Assembly: GCF_018130215.1 (NCBI RefSeq)
Contig: NZ_JAFCKQ010000002.1
Coordinates: 581,376-645,375, forward strand
Length of the DNA stretch: 64,000 nt
DNA from: Bradyrhizobium jicamae
GTDB lineage: Bacteria > Pseudomonadota > Alphaproteobacteria > Rhizobiales > Xanthobacteraceae
Direction of reading: 5' to 3'
Numbering within the stretch: position 1 is the first letter of the stretch; each line of letters opens with the position of its first letter. Below the pieces are notes generated by a model. It saw only the letters and a list, made by a program, of their open reading frames with translations. It had not been told where the DNA came from and did no database searches. Below, piece after piece: positions 54,759 to 62,990 of this stretch. The position numbers and the translations under genes were made by a program.

Positions 54759-55278
54759 CTAGTTCCCAAAGAAGCCAGCCGCCGGCCGAAAATCGGCGCC
54801 GAACGCCATCACGCCGGCTCGCTCCTGCGCACGAACCTCTTCCTGTTGGCGGCCAAGCTTGAGGCGGTCCTTTTTCAGGCGATTCGCTTCGCGTCTCGCC
54901 TTTCTTTCTGAATAGTGTCCACGATGGTCACGGCCCGAGGGTTCCGACAGCCGTGCATTTTCGATAGTCTGCGCGCGCGGTCCGGTCGCCGCTTGCCCCT
55001 GCCTGCGCGGCTTCTGCCGGAAAGGTCTGCGCATCGGCCGATTGCTCTGAATTCGCGGAAGGCTTCGTTGCTGGAGTGGCGGGGGTAACTGCGGGAACGG
55101 GTTCCGCTGAACCAGGCAGAAAAACCCTGGCAGGCTGCGATTGATCGCGGGCAACTGCTTTGTTCCGGGAAACAGGCTCCGTTGCCGTTCTGGCTAACAT
55201 TAACCCTCCGGCGAAGCCGGCGCTTAGAAGCAGAATCGTTGTTCCCATACCCGCGAAAAATACTCGTGCGCTCGACAT
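54759..55278 (-). pseudogene. Membrane-anchored Lys/Arg-rich protein gene with an apparent frameshift
   Basis: From the ATG at 55278 (GAGAG upstream) the frame encodes an N-terminal helix (VFFAGMGTTILLLSAGFAGG) and a Pro/Ala linker (VPAVTPATPATKPSANSEQS) but stops at 54928. From about 54975 the neighbouring frame carries the sensible continuation: QTIENARLSEPSGRDHRGHY, KARREANRLKKDRLKLGRQQ, then FGADFRPAAGFFGN to a stop at 54759. One base too many or too few in a run of CG dinucleotides would explain it. It may be a real mutation or a sequence error. Confidence 0.6.
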
Positions 55279-55578
55279 GGATTCTCTCAAAACTGACCAG
55301 ACCCAGCGTGCGTGCTTAGGTTCAAAGGTTTACGGAGGGTCGCACTGCGCGCTCTCAGGTTCTTACGATCTGGTAAACATCTGAGAGATCTTGCGAGTTC
55401 CTACGGAGGGGTGCATAGCGATTTCCTCACGACCTGTCATAAGTTACAAAGTCAATTCTCGCGGGGTCGAGTTCAAAGTACTTGTTTCCGGATGCCCGAT
55501 CAGCCCGCAGCACGCGTCGGGAGCGCGTGCATTGGTCCACAGTTCACACGCGCTGCCGTGTCAGCAGCATAAATCGAG

Positions 55579-56811
55579 GTGCTTAGCTCATTGCGCATCT
55601 CAGGGATAATCGCCTTTATTCTTCTCTACGTCGCCTTGTACCGAGCCTTCGGCGTCGCGTCTCCCTTCTGGCCCAAGTTTTTTGAAATCAAAAATTTAGT
55701 ACCCCAGCAGATCAGCCTAATTCTGGCTACGGCTATGCTTGCGCGCCTTGTCTCTGGACCGTTAGTCGGATTTCTGGCTGATCTACTCGGATCATTGCGC
55801 CTCGCGCTCGCCTGTTGCGCTGTATTCTCCGCTGCAGCAGCCTTTGCATTCGGCTGGGCCGACAAATTTTGGCTCCTCCTAGTGGTCGCCTTACTTCAGG
55901 CTGCCGCTCTCGCTCCCACGACCTCAATTGCTGACGCGCTATCAGTCAATGTGGTGAGTGCTCGGAGGGCGGAAAGGCTCGAGTACGGCTGGTTGCGGGG
56001 ATCGGCCTCGGCGGCTTTCGTAATAGGAACATTGACCGTGGGGCAGCTCATAACTTCAGCCGATCTGTCCCCTGTTGTCTGGATGAGTGCCAGCCTTCCG
56101 CTCGCGGCAGCGGCTGCGACAGCATTGTTGCCCGGTGAAGTTAGTCAAGCGGAATTGCGGGAGAGCGCGCGGTCCTTTCCTCAGGCAGAAATGAAGGCAC
56201 TGCTCGGCATGCGGCGATTTCAGGTGATCGTTTTGGTATCAGCTTTGGTCTTTGGCAGTCATGCAATGCACGATGCATTTGCCGTGATCCGGTGGAGCGA
56301 CGCTGGCGTAAGCACTTCCGCGATCAGCTTCCTGTGGTCCGAAGCCGTCATTGCAGAAGTGTTCGTCTTTCTGATCGCCGGTCCGGCATTGATTGAGCGA
56401 TTTGGCGTGCGGGCCGCGGCGATGCTGGCGGCCTTCGCGGGCGTCGTTCGTTGGACCGTGGCCGGCGTGACAACCTCGGTATTGCTGCTCGCTTTGATAC
56501 AGCCCTTGCAAGGGTTGACCTTCGCTTTGCTTCATCTCGCTTGCATGCGACTGATGCGGATCGTCGCCCCAACGCGCGTCGCCGCTTCGGCGCAAGCTCT
56601 TCACGCGTTTGGTTCAGGCTTGGTGAGTGCTTTAGTGACGTTCTTCTCCGGCACACTTTATGATTTCTATGCCGGGGCCGCGTTCTTTCCCATGGCAGCT
56701 CTCTGCACCGTAGCACTCCCATCGCCTGGTTTGGCTTCACCGACGGAACGGATCGAGCATCCGCCGCCGCCTGATTGCAGTTATTCCTATTTCATCAGGG
56801 CCACCCCATGA
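55579..56811 (+). CDS. Major facilitator superfamily transporter (phenylpropionate-permease-like)
   Basis: The protein has 410 residues and about 12 hydrophobic segments. The start is probably GTG at 55579 or TTG at 55591; neither has an ideal ribosome binding site. The sequence FWPKFFEIKNLVPQQISLIL and the loop GPLVGFLADLLGSLRLALAC resemble the MFS_1_like group that includes HcaT and nucleoside permeases. The C-terminal tail after PSPGLASPTERIEHPPPPD is unusual and may be read-through into former non-coding DNA. Substrate unknown. Confidence 0.8.
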   Translation: MLSSLRISGIIAFILLYVALYRAFGVASPFWPKFFEIKNLVPQQISLILATAMLARLVSGPLVGFLADLLGSLRLALACCAVFSAAAAFAFGWADKFWLLLVVALLQAAALAPTTSIADALSVNVVSARRAERLEYGWLRGSASAAFVIGTLTVGQLITSADLSPVVWMSASLPLAAAAATALLPGEVSQAELRESARSFPQAEMKALLGMRRFQVIVLVSALVFGSHAMHDAFAVIRWSDAGVSTSAISFLWSEAVIAEVFVFLIAGPALIERFGVRAAAMLAAFAGVVRWTVAGVTTSVLLLALIQPLQGLTFALLHLACMRLMRIVAPTRVAASAQALHAFGSGLVSALVTFFSGTLYDFYAGAAFFPMAALCTVALPSPGLASPTERIEHPPPPDCSYSYFIRATP

Positions 56812-57159
56812 GGCGCGTTCTCCGGTGGCCTTTCAACGTCTATTGCTGCGATCCCTCTTGCTGGCTGGAAGGTTCGGTGTTTCGGCTGGGCGGTGCAGTC
56901 GCTTGCGCTCGCAGACCGCCATCGGAGGAGCAGAAGTGAGAGGCTCTTCAAATATGTCGCAAGGTTTTACATTGTCCCGATGTTTTTCAGCACGAACATC
57001 ATGGAGCCGTAGCCATATTTCTCGGGTAGTTGGTCGGAAGTAGACGTCGAGGCGGACTAGGCATCTTATTATCGATTGCAGCCGCGAAGACATACGGGCT
57101 CCATTTCGGCAGCGGATTCTGAAACCGGTTCGGCTCCATAAGGAGCTCAAGCGTCGCCG
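56812..57159. other. Gene-poor stretch
   Basis: No supported gene. On the minus strand SDQLPEKYGYGSMMFVLKNI ends at a stop, but the frame upstream is closed by several stops, so it could only be the tail of a lost gene. Confidence 0.4.
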
Positions 57160-57767
57160 TCATGCATCCCAACGTCTGTGGCCCGGCACGAAAGATCCAT
57201 TCGCGCCATGAGCAAGAAGCCCCGCCATTATGACAGGCCCGACGAAAAGCCCCATGAGGCCGAACGCCGCCGGTCCACCGAAAATGCCGACGAACGCGAG
57301 CAGAAAGGAAAGCCGCGCGGAGCCGCCGGCGAGCATCACGACGCAGCCCCAGAGGAATACGCACGTACCCGCGATGCCGCTCCCGGCTCCGGAGATCGTG
57401 ACGATCGTGGCGACGGTGAAGGCCAGCCACGCGCCGAACGGGATCATCGCGATCGGCGTCATCAAGATCAGCACCACGCAAATCGTGAAGACGAACGCGG
57501 CCGCCGCCGAAGGGCCCCCATGATACGCGTGGCGAATGCGACGTATAGCGGCCACAGCGCGACCGCCAGAATGGTGCCCCAGATAAGCGAGGGCAGGAAG
57601 CTTGCGGCTGTCCACAATCCCAGGGCAACTAGCATGAGCGCAAGAACGATCCTGGCGTTCATGCGCGCGCCCGCTCCCAACGGAAGCGGCTTCTGCTTGC
57701 CAGCGGCCACTGCGGGGGAGCCCCTCGGCTGGAGTTTTGTCGGCGTGGTGCCTCTCGTGCCTGTCAT
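57160..57767 (-). pseudogene. AI-2E/PerM-family exporter remnant
   Basis: The N-terminal part (MNARIVLALMLVALGLWTAA, then FLPSLIWGTILAVALWPLYV) and the C-terminal part (FVGIFGGPAAFGLMGLFVGP then VIMAG) match the two ends of AI-2E-type permeases. A frameshift occurs at a run of five G near 57520, and about 150 residues of the middle are missing compared with the usual ~350. The product is almost certainly non-functional. Confidence 0.75.
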
Positions 57768-57864
57768 GCGGGATGCGGTTCCAATAGCTGTCGCTATCGC
57801 TCCGTCGCGGATACTGGGTCAGCACGCCAGACGCGCTCGCGGTTGCTCCGAGGTCGCGCGCCGA

Positions 57865-57978
57865 ATGACTTGCTCATCGACGCTGCCGGAGCGCCTGCAG
57901 CCGATGCTTGCGACGCTCGCCGACGCGCCCTTCAACGATCCGAGTGGGGTGTTCGAGGAGACGGACTTCGTATGGTGT
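57865..57978 (+). pseudogene. ATP-dependent DNA ligase N-terminal fragment
   Basis: ATG at 57865 starts MTCSSTLPERLQPMLATLAD, then APFNDPSGVFEETDFVW, matching the opening of LigD-type ligase domains (LP..L.PMLATLADAPF..P.W.FE.KWDG). The catalytic KxDG does not follow; the frame runs into unrelated sequence. It is a separate piece from the remnant at 51877-52142. Confidence 0.7.
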
Positions 57979-57999
57979 CGGAGATCCGCGGGTGCATCA

Positions 58000-58995
58000 T
58001 CAACGCGGCGCATCGACAAAGGCAACCGGCGTTCCTTTCGTCACGCTGTCGGCGACGCGCTCGGCATCCCAATTCGTGAGCCGAACGCAACCGTGGGACT
58101 CTGCTTTCGACACTTTGCCGGGCGCCGGCGTGCCGTGAATCCCATATCCTTCGGCGGACAAGTTGATCCAGATCGTGCCGACCGGATTGTTCGGTCCGGG
58201 CTTGATCGTGAACGGTTTGTCGGCACGGACGCCCTTGAAGTGGTAGTCCGGATTGTATCGATAGGTCGGATTGTGGCTGACCTCGGTCACCTTCAGCGTC
58301 CCGTTCGGAGACGGCTTCTCTTGGCTTCCGACAGTTGCAGGGTAGAATCCGATCAGCGCATTCGATCTGTTGAACAGCTTGACGGTCTGCCGGCTCTTGT
58401 CGACCTCGATCCTGTCCGCCTTGACCGGTGGATTCGTCCGGCCGCCGGTCTCCACGACGACGATGCGGTCACCCGCCCGGTCGAACCGCTGGTTAGGATT
58501 GAGATCGGCCAGCAGCTGCTCGCTCATGTGAAACTTTTCCGCGAGACCCTCGCGAGGCGTCGTGTAGCCCAGCTTCGGAATATCCTTCATGTCCTCCATC
58601 CGGGAGGGAAGCTTGGACAGGAAGGGACCCGCCACGTCCTTCTCGGTGATGGTATAGTTTGCCATCACGCTTCGGTCGTCGGCCCGCAGCGCCTTCCAGA
58701 CATCGTCGGTCGGTAGGTCGGAGCTCGGCAACTGCTGCGCCTCGGCATATGCCCGCAAAGCCTTCTTCGCATTCTCTCCGAACTTGCCGTCGATTTCGCC
58801 CGGGGAGAAACGCGCCCTGTCCAGCAGCACCTGCAGCCGCACGCCAGCCGGCGTAGGCTTTTCGCTGGAGAGGGATTTCTTCGACGGCTCGGCAGCGTCG
58901 ATGTCCGAACCGTTCAAGCCGGCACCAAGGACAGGGCTCGCGACACATGCGAAGACGATGCCCACCAACAGCATTCTTGTCTTTGCGTCGCGCAT
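58000..58995 (-). CDS. L,D-transpeptidase with peptidoglycan-binding domain
   Basis: The protein has 331 residues. Signal peptide MRDAKTRMLLVGIVFACVAS is cleaved near VLGAG. A PG_binding_1-like segment (RLQVLLDRARFSPGEIDGKF, KKALRAYAEAQQLPSSDLPT) lies at about 53-105, a LysM-like linker (LAEKFHMSEQLLADLNPNQR) follows, and the YkuD domain covers about 205-331 with HGTPAPGKVSKAESHGCVRL from His287 and the nucleophile Cys303. It is the last gene of a four-gene operon, 12 bases after the glycosyltransferase. Confidence 0.92.
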   Translation of the reverse strand: MRDAKTRMLLVGIVFACVASPVLGAGLNGSDIDAAEPSKKSLSSEKPTPAGVRLQVLLDRARFSPGEIDGKFGENAKKALRAYAEAQQLPSSDLPTDDVWKALRADDRSVMANYTITEKDVAGPFLSKLPSRMEDMKDIPKLGYTTPREGLAEKFHMSEQLLADLNPNQRFDRAGDRIVVVETGGRTNPPVKADRIEVDKSRQTVKLFNRSNALIGFYPATVGSQEKPSPNGTLKVTEVSHNPTYRYNPDYHFKGVRADKPFTIKPGPNNPVGTIWINLSAEGYGIHGTPAPGKVSKAESHGCVRLTNWDAERVADSVTKGTPVAFVDAPR

Positions 58996-59007
58996 GGTCC
59001 GAACCCT

Positions 59008-60066
59008 TCATGTTTCCGATGAACATGAGACTGTCTGCCCCGAGCTTTTCACCGAGGCCCGGTACAGACTTTCGTATTCTCTCGCCATCCGACTTGCCGA
59101 GAATCGCTCCTCGAACCGGGCGCGGACCTTCGCTCGATCGAGCCGCTTGGCTTCGCGCACCGCTTCGATGGCCTGCGCCTCGCCTTCGACGATGAAGCCT
59201 GTCACCCCGTCCTCGATCACCTCCGGCACCGAACCCGAGCGGTAGGCGATGACGGGCGTCCCGCACGCCATCGCTTCGATCATCACTAGTCCGAAGGGCT
59301 CCGGCCAGTCGATCGGGAACAGCAGGGCCGCGGCACCGCCGAGGAAGGGCTGCTTCTTCGCATCATCGACCTCTCCAATAAGCTTGACGTTCTCGCCGTC
59401 CACGTGCGGCTCGATGTGGTTCTTGAAGTAGGCAGTTTCCGCACGCGGAATTTTCGCGGCTATGCGCAGCGGCATGCGCGCAGCGCGCGCGATGCGGATG
59501 GCGTCCTCCGGCCCCTTCTCTTTCGAGAGGCGGCCAAGGAACGCCAGATAGGAACCCTCGCCGCAGGAGGGCCGCAACAAGTCCAACGGCAGACCGTGTC
59601 GGATCGTACCGAGCCAGTTCGCACCCGGAAGGGGCACGCGCTGATGGTCCGAAATCGAGACGAATCCGGCCTTCGGAAAGGCACGGATGACGTCCGGTAA
59701 TCCTGGCGGATCGAGGCGCCCGTGCATGGTCGTAAGAAAAGGCACCCCAAGCCGTCCAAGTAGCGGAAGCGGCAGCCAGTCGACGTGGGAGTGAATCACG
59801 TCGAATTCCGAGGCGCGCTCCGCGATCGCTTCCAAGAGAACGGCACAAGCCGAATTGGGGTCGACGCCCTTTCGTCCGAGTCGCAAAGCGCGCGGCCACA
59901 CAGCCTGGAGATTGCCGCGGATCCGGGAGTCACCACTCGCGAACAGAGTGACGTCATGACCGAGATCGACGAGTTCATCCACGAGCCAGGCCACCACCCG
60001 TTCGGTTCCTCCGTAGAGCTTCGGAGGGACGCTCTCTGCGAGCGGCGCAAGCTGGGCGATGCGCAT
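59008..60066 (-). CDS. GT4-family glycosyltransferase
   Basis: The protein has 352 residues. The N-terminal domain starts [20 protein letters not shown] (acceptor side); the donor domain shows [20 protein letters not shown], the [20 protein letters not shown] (Ex7E) motif and [12 protein letters not shown]. It is retaining and cytoplasmic; nucleotide-sugar and acceptor are unknown. The start lies 3 bases after the stop of the small membrane gene and the stop 12 bases before the L,D-transpeptidase, which suggests a joint role in the cell envelope. Confidence 0.9.
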   Translation of the reverse strand: MRIAQLAPLAESVPPKLYGGTERVVAWLVDELVDLGHDVTLFASGDSRIRGNLQAVWPRALRLGRKGVDPNSACAVLLEAIAERASEFDVIHSHVDWLPLPLLGRLGVPFLTTMHGRLDPPGLPDVIRAFPKAGFVSISDHQRVPLPGANWLGTIRHGLPLDLLRPSCGEGSYLAFLGRLSKEKGPEDAIRIARAARMPLRIAAKIPRAETAYFKNHIEPHVDGENVKLIGEVDDAKKQPFLGGAAALLFPIDWPEPFGLVMIEAMACGTPVIAYRSGSVPEVIEDGVTGFIVEGEAQAIEAVREAKRLDRAKVRARFEERFSASRMAREYESLYRASVKSSGQTVSCSSET

Positions 60067-60069
60067 GGT

Positions 60070-60210
60070 CTATCCGGCCGCCCCCAAGAGCGATCGCATG
60101 GCCAATATGACGGCCCCAGCGAGCATGTAGGCAAAGACCAGGAGCGTCCAAACCGGCCTGGCGCTCCCGGCGGCGACCTCCACCAGCAGTTCTTCCATGC
60201 GCCTCAACAT
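60070..60210 (-). CDS. Tiny single-pass membrane protein in the GT4 operon (46 residues)
   Basis: ATG at 60210 with GGAGG four bases upstream. Begins MLRRMEELLVEVAAGSARPV, then one helix (WTLLVFAYMLAGAVILAMRS) and LLGAAG. It overlaps the stop of the upstream 69-residue gene (ATGTTGA) and ends 3 bases before the GT4 start, so it is very likely translated. It could anchor or regulate the glycosyltransferase; that is inference. Confidence 0.7.
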   Translation of the reverse strand: MLRRMEELLVEVAAGSARPVWTLLVFAYMLAGAVILAMRSLLGAAG

Positions 60211-60413
60211 TCGTCCTCCGGAAGCCTCGCGAGATACGCTAGACCGAGGCTTGTGAGCTCTCCGACGTCGCCTTCGCGCGCCTCCGGTCTCCCCTGTAGA
60301 TGGCGCTCGAGAAGGCATCGGCGAGCGTCCGAAGCGTCCACCTCATGATGGTTTGCCCGATAGATTGACCACGCCGTATCCACTACCGCTCTCAGCCGGT
60401 CCTTATCGACCAT
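60204..60413 (-). CDS. Small soluble hypothetical protein, first gene of the GT4 operon
   Basis: The protein has 69 residues from the ATG at 60413 with GGAG five bases upstream. It begins MVDKDRLRAVVDTAWSIYRA and continues NHHEVDASDARRCLLERHLQ, predicted to be helical, ending LARLPEDEC. No family recognised. A CCCTCCGA / TCGGAGGG hairpin (60451-60480) lies 38 bases upstream and may be regulatory. Confidence 0.65.
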   Translation of the reverse strand: MVDKDRLRAVVDTAWSIYRANHHEVDASDARRCLLERHLQGRPEAREGDVGELTSLGLAYLARLPEDEC

Positions 60414-60659
60414 GTTCGCTCCATCAAACCTTCAAAGGGAACTGCGCTGGCCCTCCGAAGTTTCTTCATGGCTCGGAGGGCGCGTCAGAACATCGCAGTT
60501 CGGCAACGCTTCGGTGCCGAGCGGACCCGCGTTGGCTTCCTTCGCGCTGAGGTGCGCCCACAGGAGCGGCGCGGCTTCTCGACGGCGTCACGGCTCTGAC
60601 GCCGGCAGCGGCCATCGCTGTCAAGGCGGCGATCCGCTCACAAAGTCGTCCAGGAACCC

Positions 60660-60989
60660 TTGAAGCACCAGCGCGTTCAGGATGCTAAGTCAGTACCCGC
60701 GTTATCAGATGCCAGCACGCGCCAACAAGCCTTGGTCCCAAGCGGATACGAGCGGAAGCTCCTAGCTCTGCACAATGAAGCGATGCCCCTTAAATCCATC
60801 GCCAAAGCTCTCGGTCGGTCAGAAGAAGCTGTCCGGCAGCGCTTGATCGGGATTGGTTGGCGGCAAACGGTGAAACTGCTCCGACGGCGGACAACCCAAA
60901 TGAGAGTGTGCTCGAGACCGCGGCGGCGTTCGCCGTCAGCCAGTCCCGCAATGGGTCGCAGTAACGACACATCACCGCTGCCGGCCTGA
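60660..60989 (+). CDS. Small helix-turn-helix hypothetical protein
   Basis: The frame has 109 residues from a TTG at 60660. The central part YERKLLALHNEAMPLKSIAK followed by ALGRSEEAVRQRLIGIGW looks like a helix-turn-helix of the kind that opens small regulators; the ends are low-complexity and basic. A shorter start at the ATG 60783 would keep only the turn and recognition helix. Start and function uncertain. Confidence 0.4.
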   Translation: MKHQRVQDAKSVPALSDASTRQQALVPSGYERKLLALHNEAMPLKSIAKALGRSEEAVRQRLIGIGWRQTVKLLRRRTTQMRVCSRPRRRSPSASPAMGRSNDTSPLPA

Positions 60990-61049
60990 TCGGAGGAACT
61001 CACCGCTGCAGCCGGGCGTTTCAAGATATCCAAAACCGGAGGTAGCCCG

Positions 61050-61133
61050 ATGGAATCAATCCTGGGAATAGCCAGTCTCATCGGGACCTTCGTGGTGTTA
61101 GCAGCACTCTATTTGGGGTTCGTTCGTGGCTAG
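61050..61133 (+). CDS. Tiny single-pass membrane protein (27 residues)
   Basis: GGAGG lies eight bases before the ATG. Reads MESILGIASLIGTFVVLAAL then YLGFVRG: almost entirely one membrane helix with a positively charged end. The strong ribosome binding site argues that it is translated. Function unknown. Confidence 0.55.
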   Translation: MESILGIASLIGTFVVLAALYLGFVRG

Positions 61134-61313
61134 CGCTGATGGCCTCTCTCCTGGCTCGATGATTGCGTGGGAGACACACCCACGCCGGCTACCCCGATGT
61201 AAAGCTAGCCGAATAGTTTGTGCGCGAGAAGCGTAACAGATCGATGTCGGGATCAGGGCCTGCCGGCGAGATCTGGAAGCTCGGCGGGGCGTCTAGGCGT
61301 CATTCGGGATTTC

Positions 61314-61511
61314 TCATACCTCGCCGGGCTGCATGCGCAGCTTTGCAATATCTGCGGCGCTCAGCTCGTTCTTCATTAGGCTGGCAGTCCATCCTTCTGG
61401 GATGGCCTCCAGGACGCTGTCCACCGCCTGATCGCGGTCCGTGGCAGCCAGCCAAATTCTCCATCCGCCGTCATCTGTGGTGACGCGGACAAGATGAACC
61501 TCCGAGGCCAT
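61314..61511 (-). CDS. Small soluble hypothetical protein
   Basis: The protein has 65 residues starting MASEVHLVRVTTDDGGWRIW, with LAATDRDQAVDSVLEAIPEG then WTASLMKNELSAADIAKLRM. Balanced alpha/beta composition and sensible codon use suggest a real gene; it resembles small conserved rhizobial proteins. The ribosome binding site is close to the ATG; an upstream start 13 codons earlier is possible. Confidence 0.55.
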   Translation of the reverse strand: MASEVHLVRVTTDDGGWRIWLAATDRDQAVDSVLEAIPEGWTASLMKNELSAADIAKLRMQPGEV

Positions 61512-61527
61512 GCTCCCGTCATCTCTG

Positions 61528-61729
61528 CTAGGACGCGCCCTTTTTGTCACGGTCTTCGTCCATCTCCGCTTGCGTCTGTTTGGACTGTGTCAGAGCCACT
61601 TCACTTGAAGCTAGCACTCGGTAGCCATGCTCCATCCGCTCCAGATAATATCGGGTGAAGTCGTCCGTGGCCCTCTCCTTGGCGGAGCCGACAATGTTCG
61701 GCCATTTGCAGATAATCTTCCGCACTCAT
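61528..61729 (-). pseudogene. Small helical protein gene with a frameshift
   Basis: One frame starts MSAEDYLQMAEHCR at 61729; the continuation AKERATDDFTRYYLERMEHG and YRVLASSEVALTQSKQTQAE is in the next frame, ending at 61528. Joined, they give a ~66-residue helical protein of a type frequent in Bradyrhizobium (recalled). A single-base change near 61685 would restore it. Confidence 0.6.
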
Positions 61730-61996
61730 AACTGAATATGCGCTGGAAGCTGTAGGCGCTCCCAGAGTTTCTGGCCCAATCAAACTGACTCACTCTCCGG
61801 AGATCCGGAAGCCAGCGGTGCAGATTCCCCCACAGGACGAGCCTCGTAAAGCAAGCGCTACCTTGTTCCGGGTAAGTCGAGGACGAAGACGCCGAGCGCG
61901 ATTCAACCCAAGGGGAACGGAATGTCCTTATGCGAGAAGCCAAAGCCCGGGTAGAGGCCGCTGTGAGGAAAAATGACCCTGGTACGCATGCCTTGA

Positions 61997-62269
61997 GCGG
62001 CGGGGCCGGATCAGGACTATCTCGTTAAAACCGTCGCGGCACGCACCGGCTTAAGCCAGGCTGACGCGGAAAAGCGCGTCAATGACGTCTTGCCGCAGGC
62101 GAAAGCAGATCTCGATAAGGCGCGTAAGGCCGCGATGCATTGGCTGACACTGTCCCTCTTCATGGGCGCCTTCGCTGCGGCAGCGGCGGCATGGGAGGGC
62201 GGCGGCGTGAGAGACGGAACGTGGGGCAAGGCCGCCGCTATTCGTGAAGCCACGGTTCGGACCAGTTAA
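61997..62269 (+). pseudogene. C-terminal remnant of a PhnA-like/membrane protein
   Basis: After an in-frame stop at 61994, about 90 codons read DQDYLVKTVAARTGLSQADA, EKRVNDVLPQAKADLDKARK and a hydrophobic WLTLSLFMGAFAAAAAAWEG to the stop. The helical repeat (LSQADAEKRV) and C-terminal membrane helix resemble rhizobial proteins annotated PhnA-like. No start codon with a ribosome binding site exists, so it looks like a truncated gene. The region 61730-61996 has nothing else that can be supported. Confidence 0.6.
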
Positions 62270-62295
62270 GCAAACTCTAGAAACGGAGAAAACAA

Positions 62296-62367
62296 ATGCC
62301 TATTCTTCTTTGGCTACTCGGAATTCCGATCCCCTTGATCATCCTGATCATGCTGCTCCATCACTAA
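62296..62367 (+). CDS. Tiny hydrophobic membrane protein (23 residues)
   Basis: GGAG lies nine bases before the ATG. Reads MPILLWLLGIPIPLIILIML then LHH: one hydrophobic helix with a Pro kink and terminal histidines. Near-identical tiny proteins are, as recalled, widespread in rhizobia but uncharacterised. It starts 27 bases after the remnant upstream. Confidence 0.65.
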   Translation: MPILLWLLGIPIPLIILIMLLHH

Positions 62368-62401
62368 CGGAAGCGCGACCGGTCTCCTGGACCCCACACT
62401 C

Positions 62402-62563
62402 TGTTCACTTTGGTACACAGCACTGTTCAAGTCCCTACGCTTCATGGATGTTTCGCTTGCACAATGGACGGCGCTGACACCGCCGGAGCTCGTCGAAGCG
62501 CACCTCAATATCAATCGCAAAGTCCTTGGCGACCTGAGCAAAGACAAACAGCCCGTGGTCTAG
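62402..62563 (+). pseudogene. Cupin (oxalate-decarboxylase-like) C-terminal remnant
   Basis: The frame reads FKSLRFMDVSLAQWTALTPP then ELVEAHLNINRKVLGDLSKD to a TAG at 62561, matching the C-terminal helix region of bicupin oxalate decarboxylase-type proteins (F.DVSL.QW.A.TPP.LV.AHL). The metal-binding cupin barrels are missing. Confidence 0.65.
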
Positions 62564-62990
62564 ACGCCCGCCACCGGACATCATCATGGGGCTGCGCGAC
62601 GTCGAAAAGGACCGTGACCCCAGCGAAGACATCAACCAGCCCGAGTGATCCAATGCCTGGCCGGCAAACTACGCATCAGTCGCGCTCGCGCCGTCTCCGC
62701 AACCCTGACCAGCCCCGATGGCGCGAGGGCTACCGTCGTGCACTCGGGAACGTTTAAAAGTGATTGACAATAATCCGCGCTTAAAGGGCCGAATGACACG
62801 GATACCTGCAAAGCGGAGCGGCTTGACGGCAAGCGTCGCCAGCAGCGACGATGCATCACGTGGATGGTATGAATCGACATCGCGACGAAGTAGCAATGAA
62901 GAAGTCCGACGCCATCCGCGATCAAGACGGTTTGTCATCGCTAAAGTTACAAGCCAGGAATCAATTGACCGGCTCGCGATCGGGACGAAT
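62564..62990. other. Gene-poor stretch
   Basis: About 430 bases; no gene is supported. A 20-codon acidic frame (MGLRDVEKDRDPSEDINQPE, 62586) and a longer frame at 62718-63005 lack ribosome binding sites and recognisable features. Confidence 0.4.
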
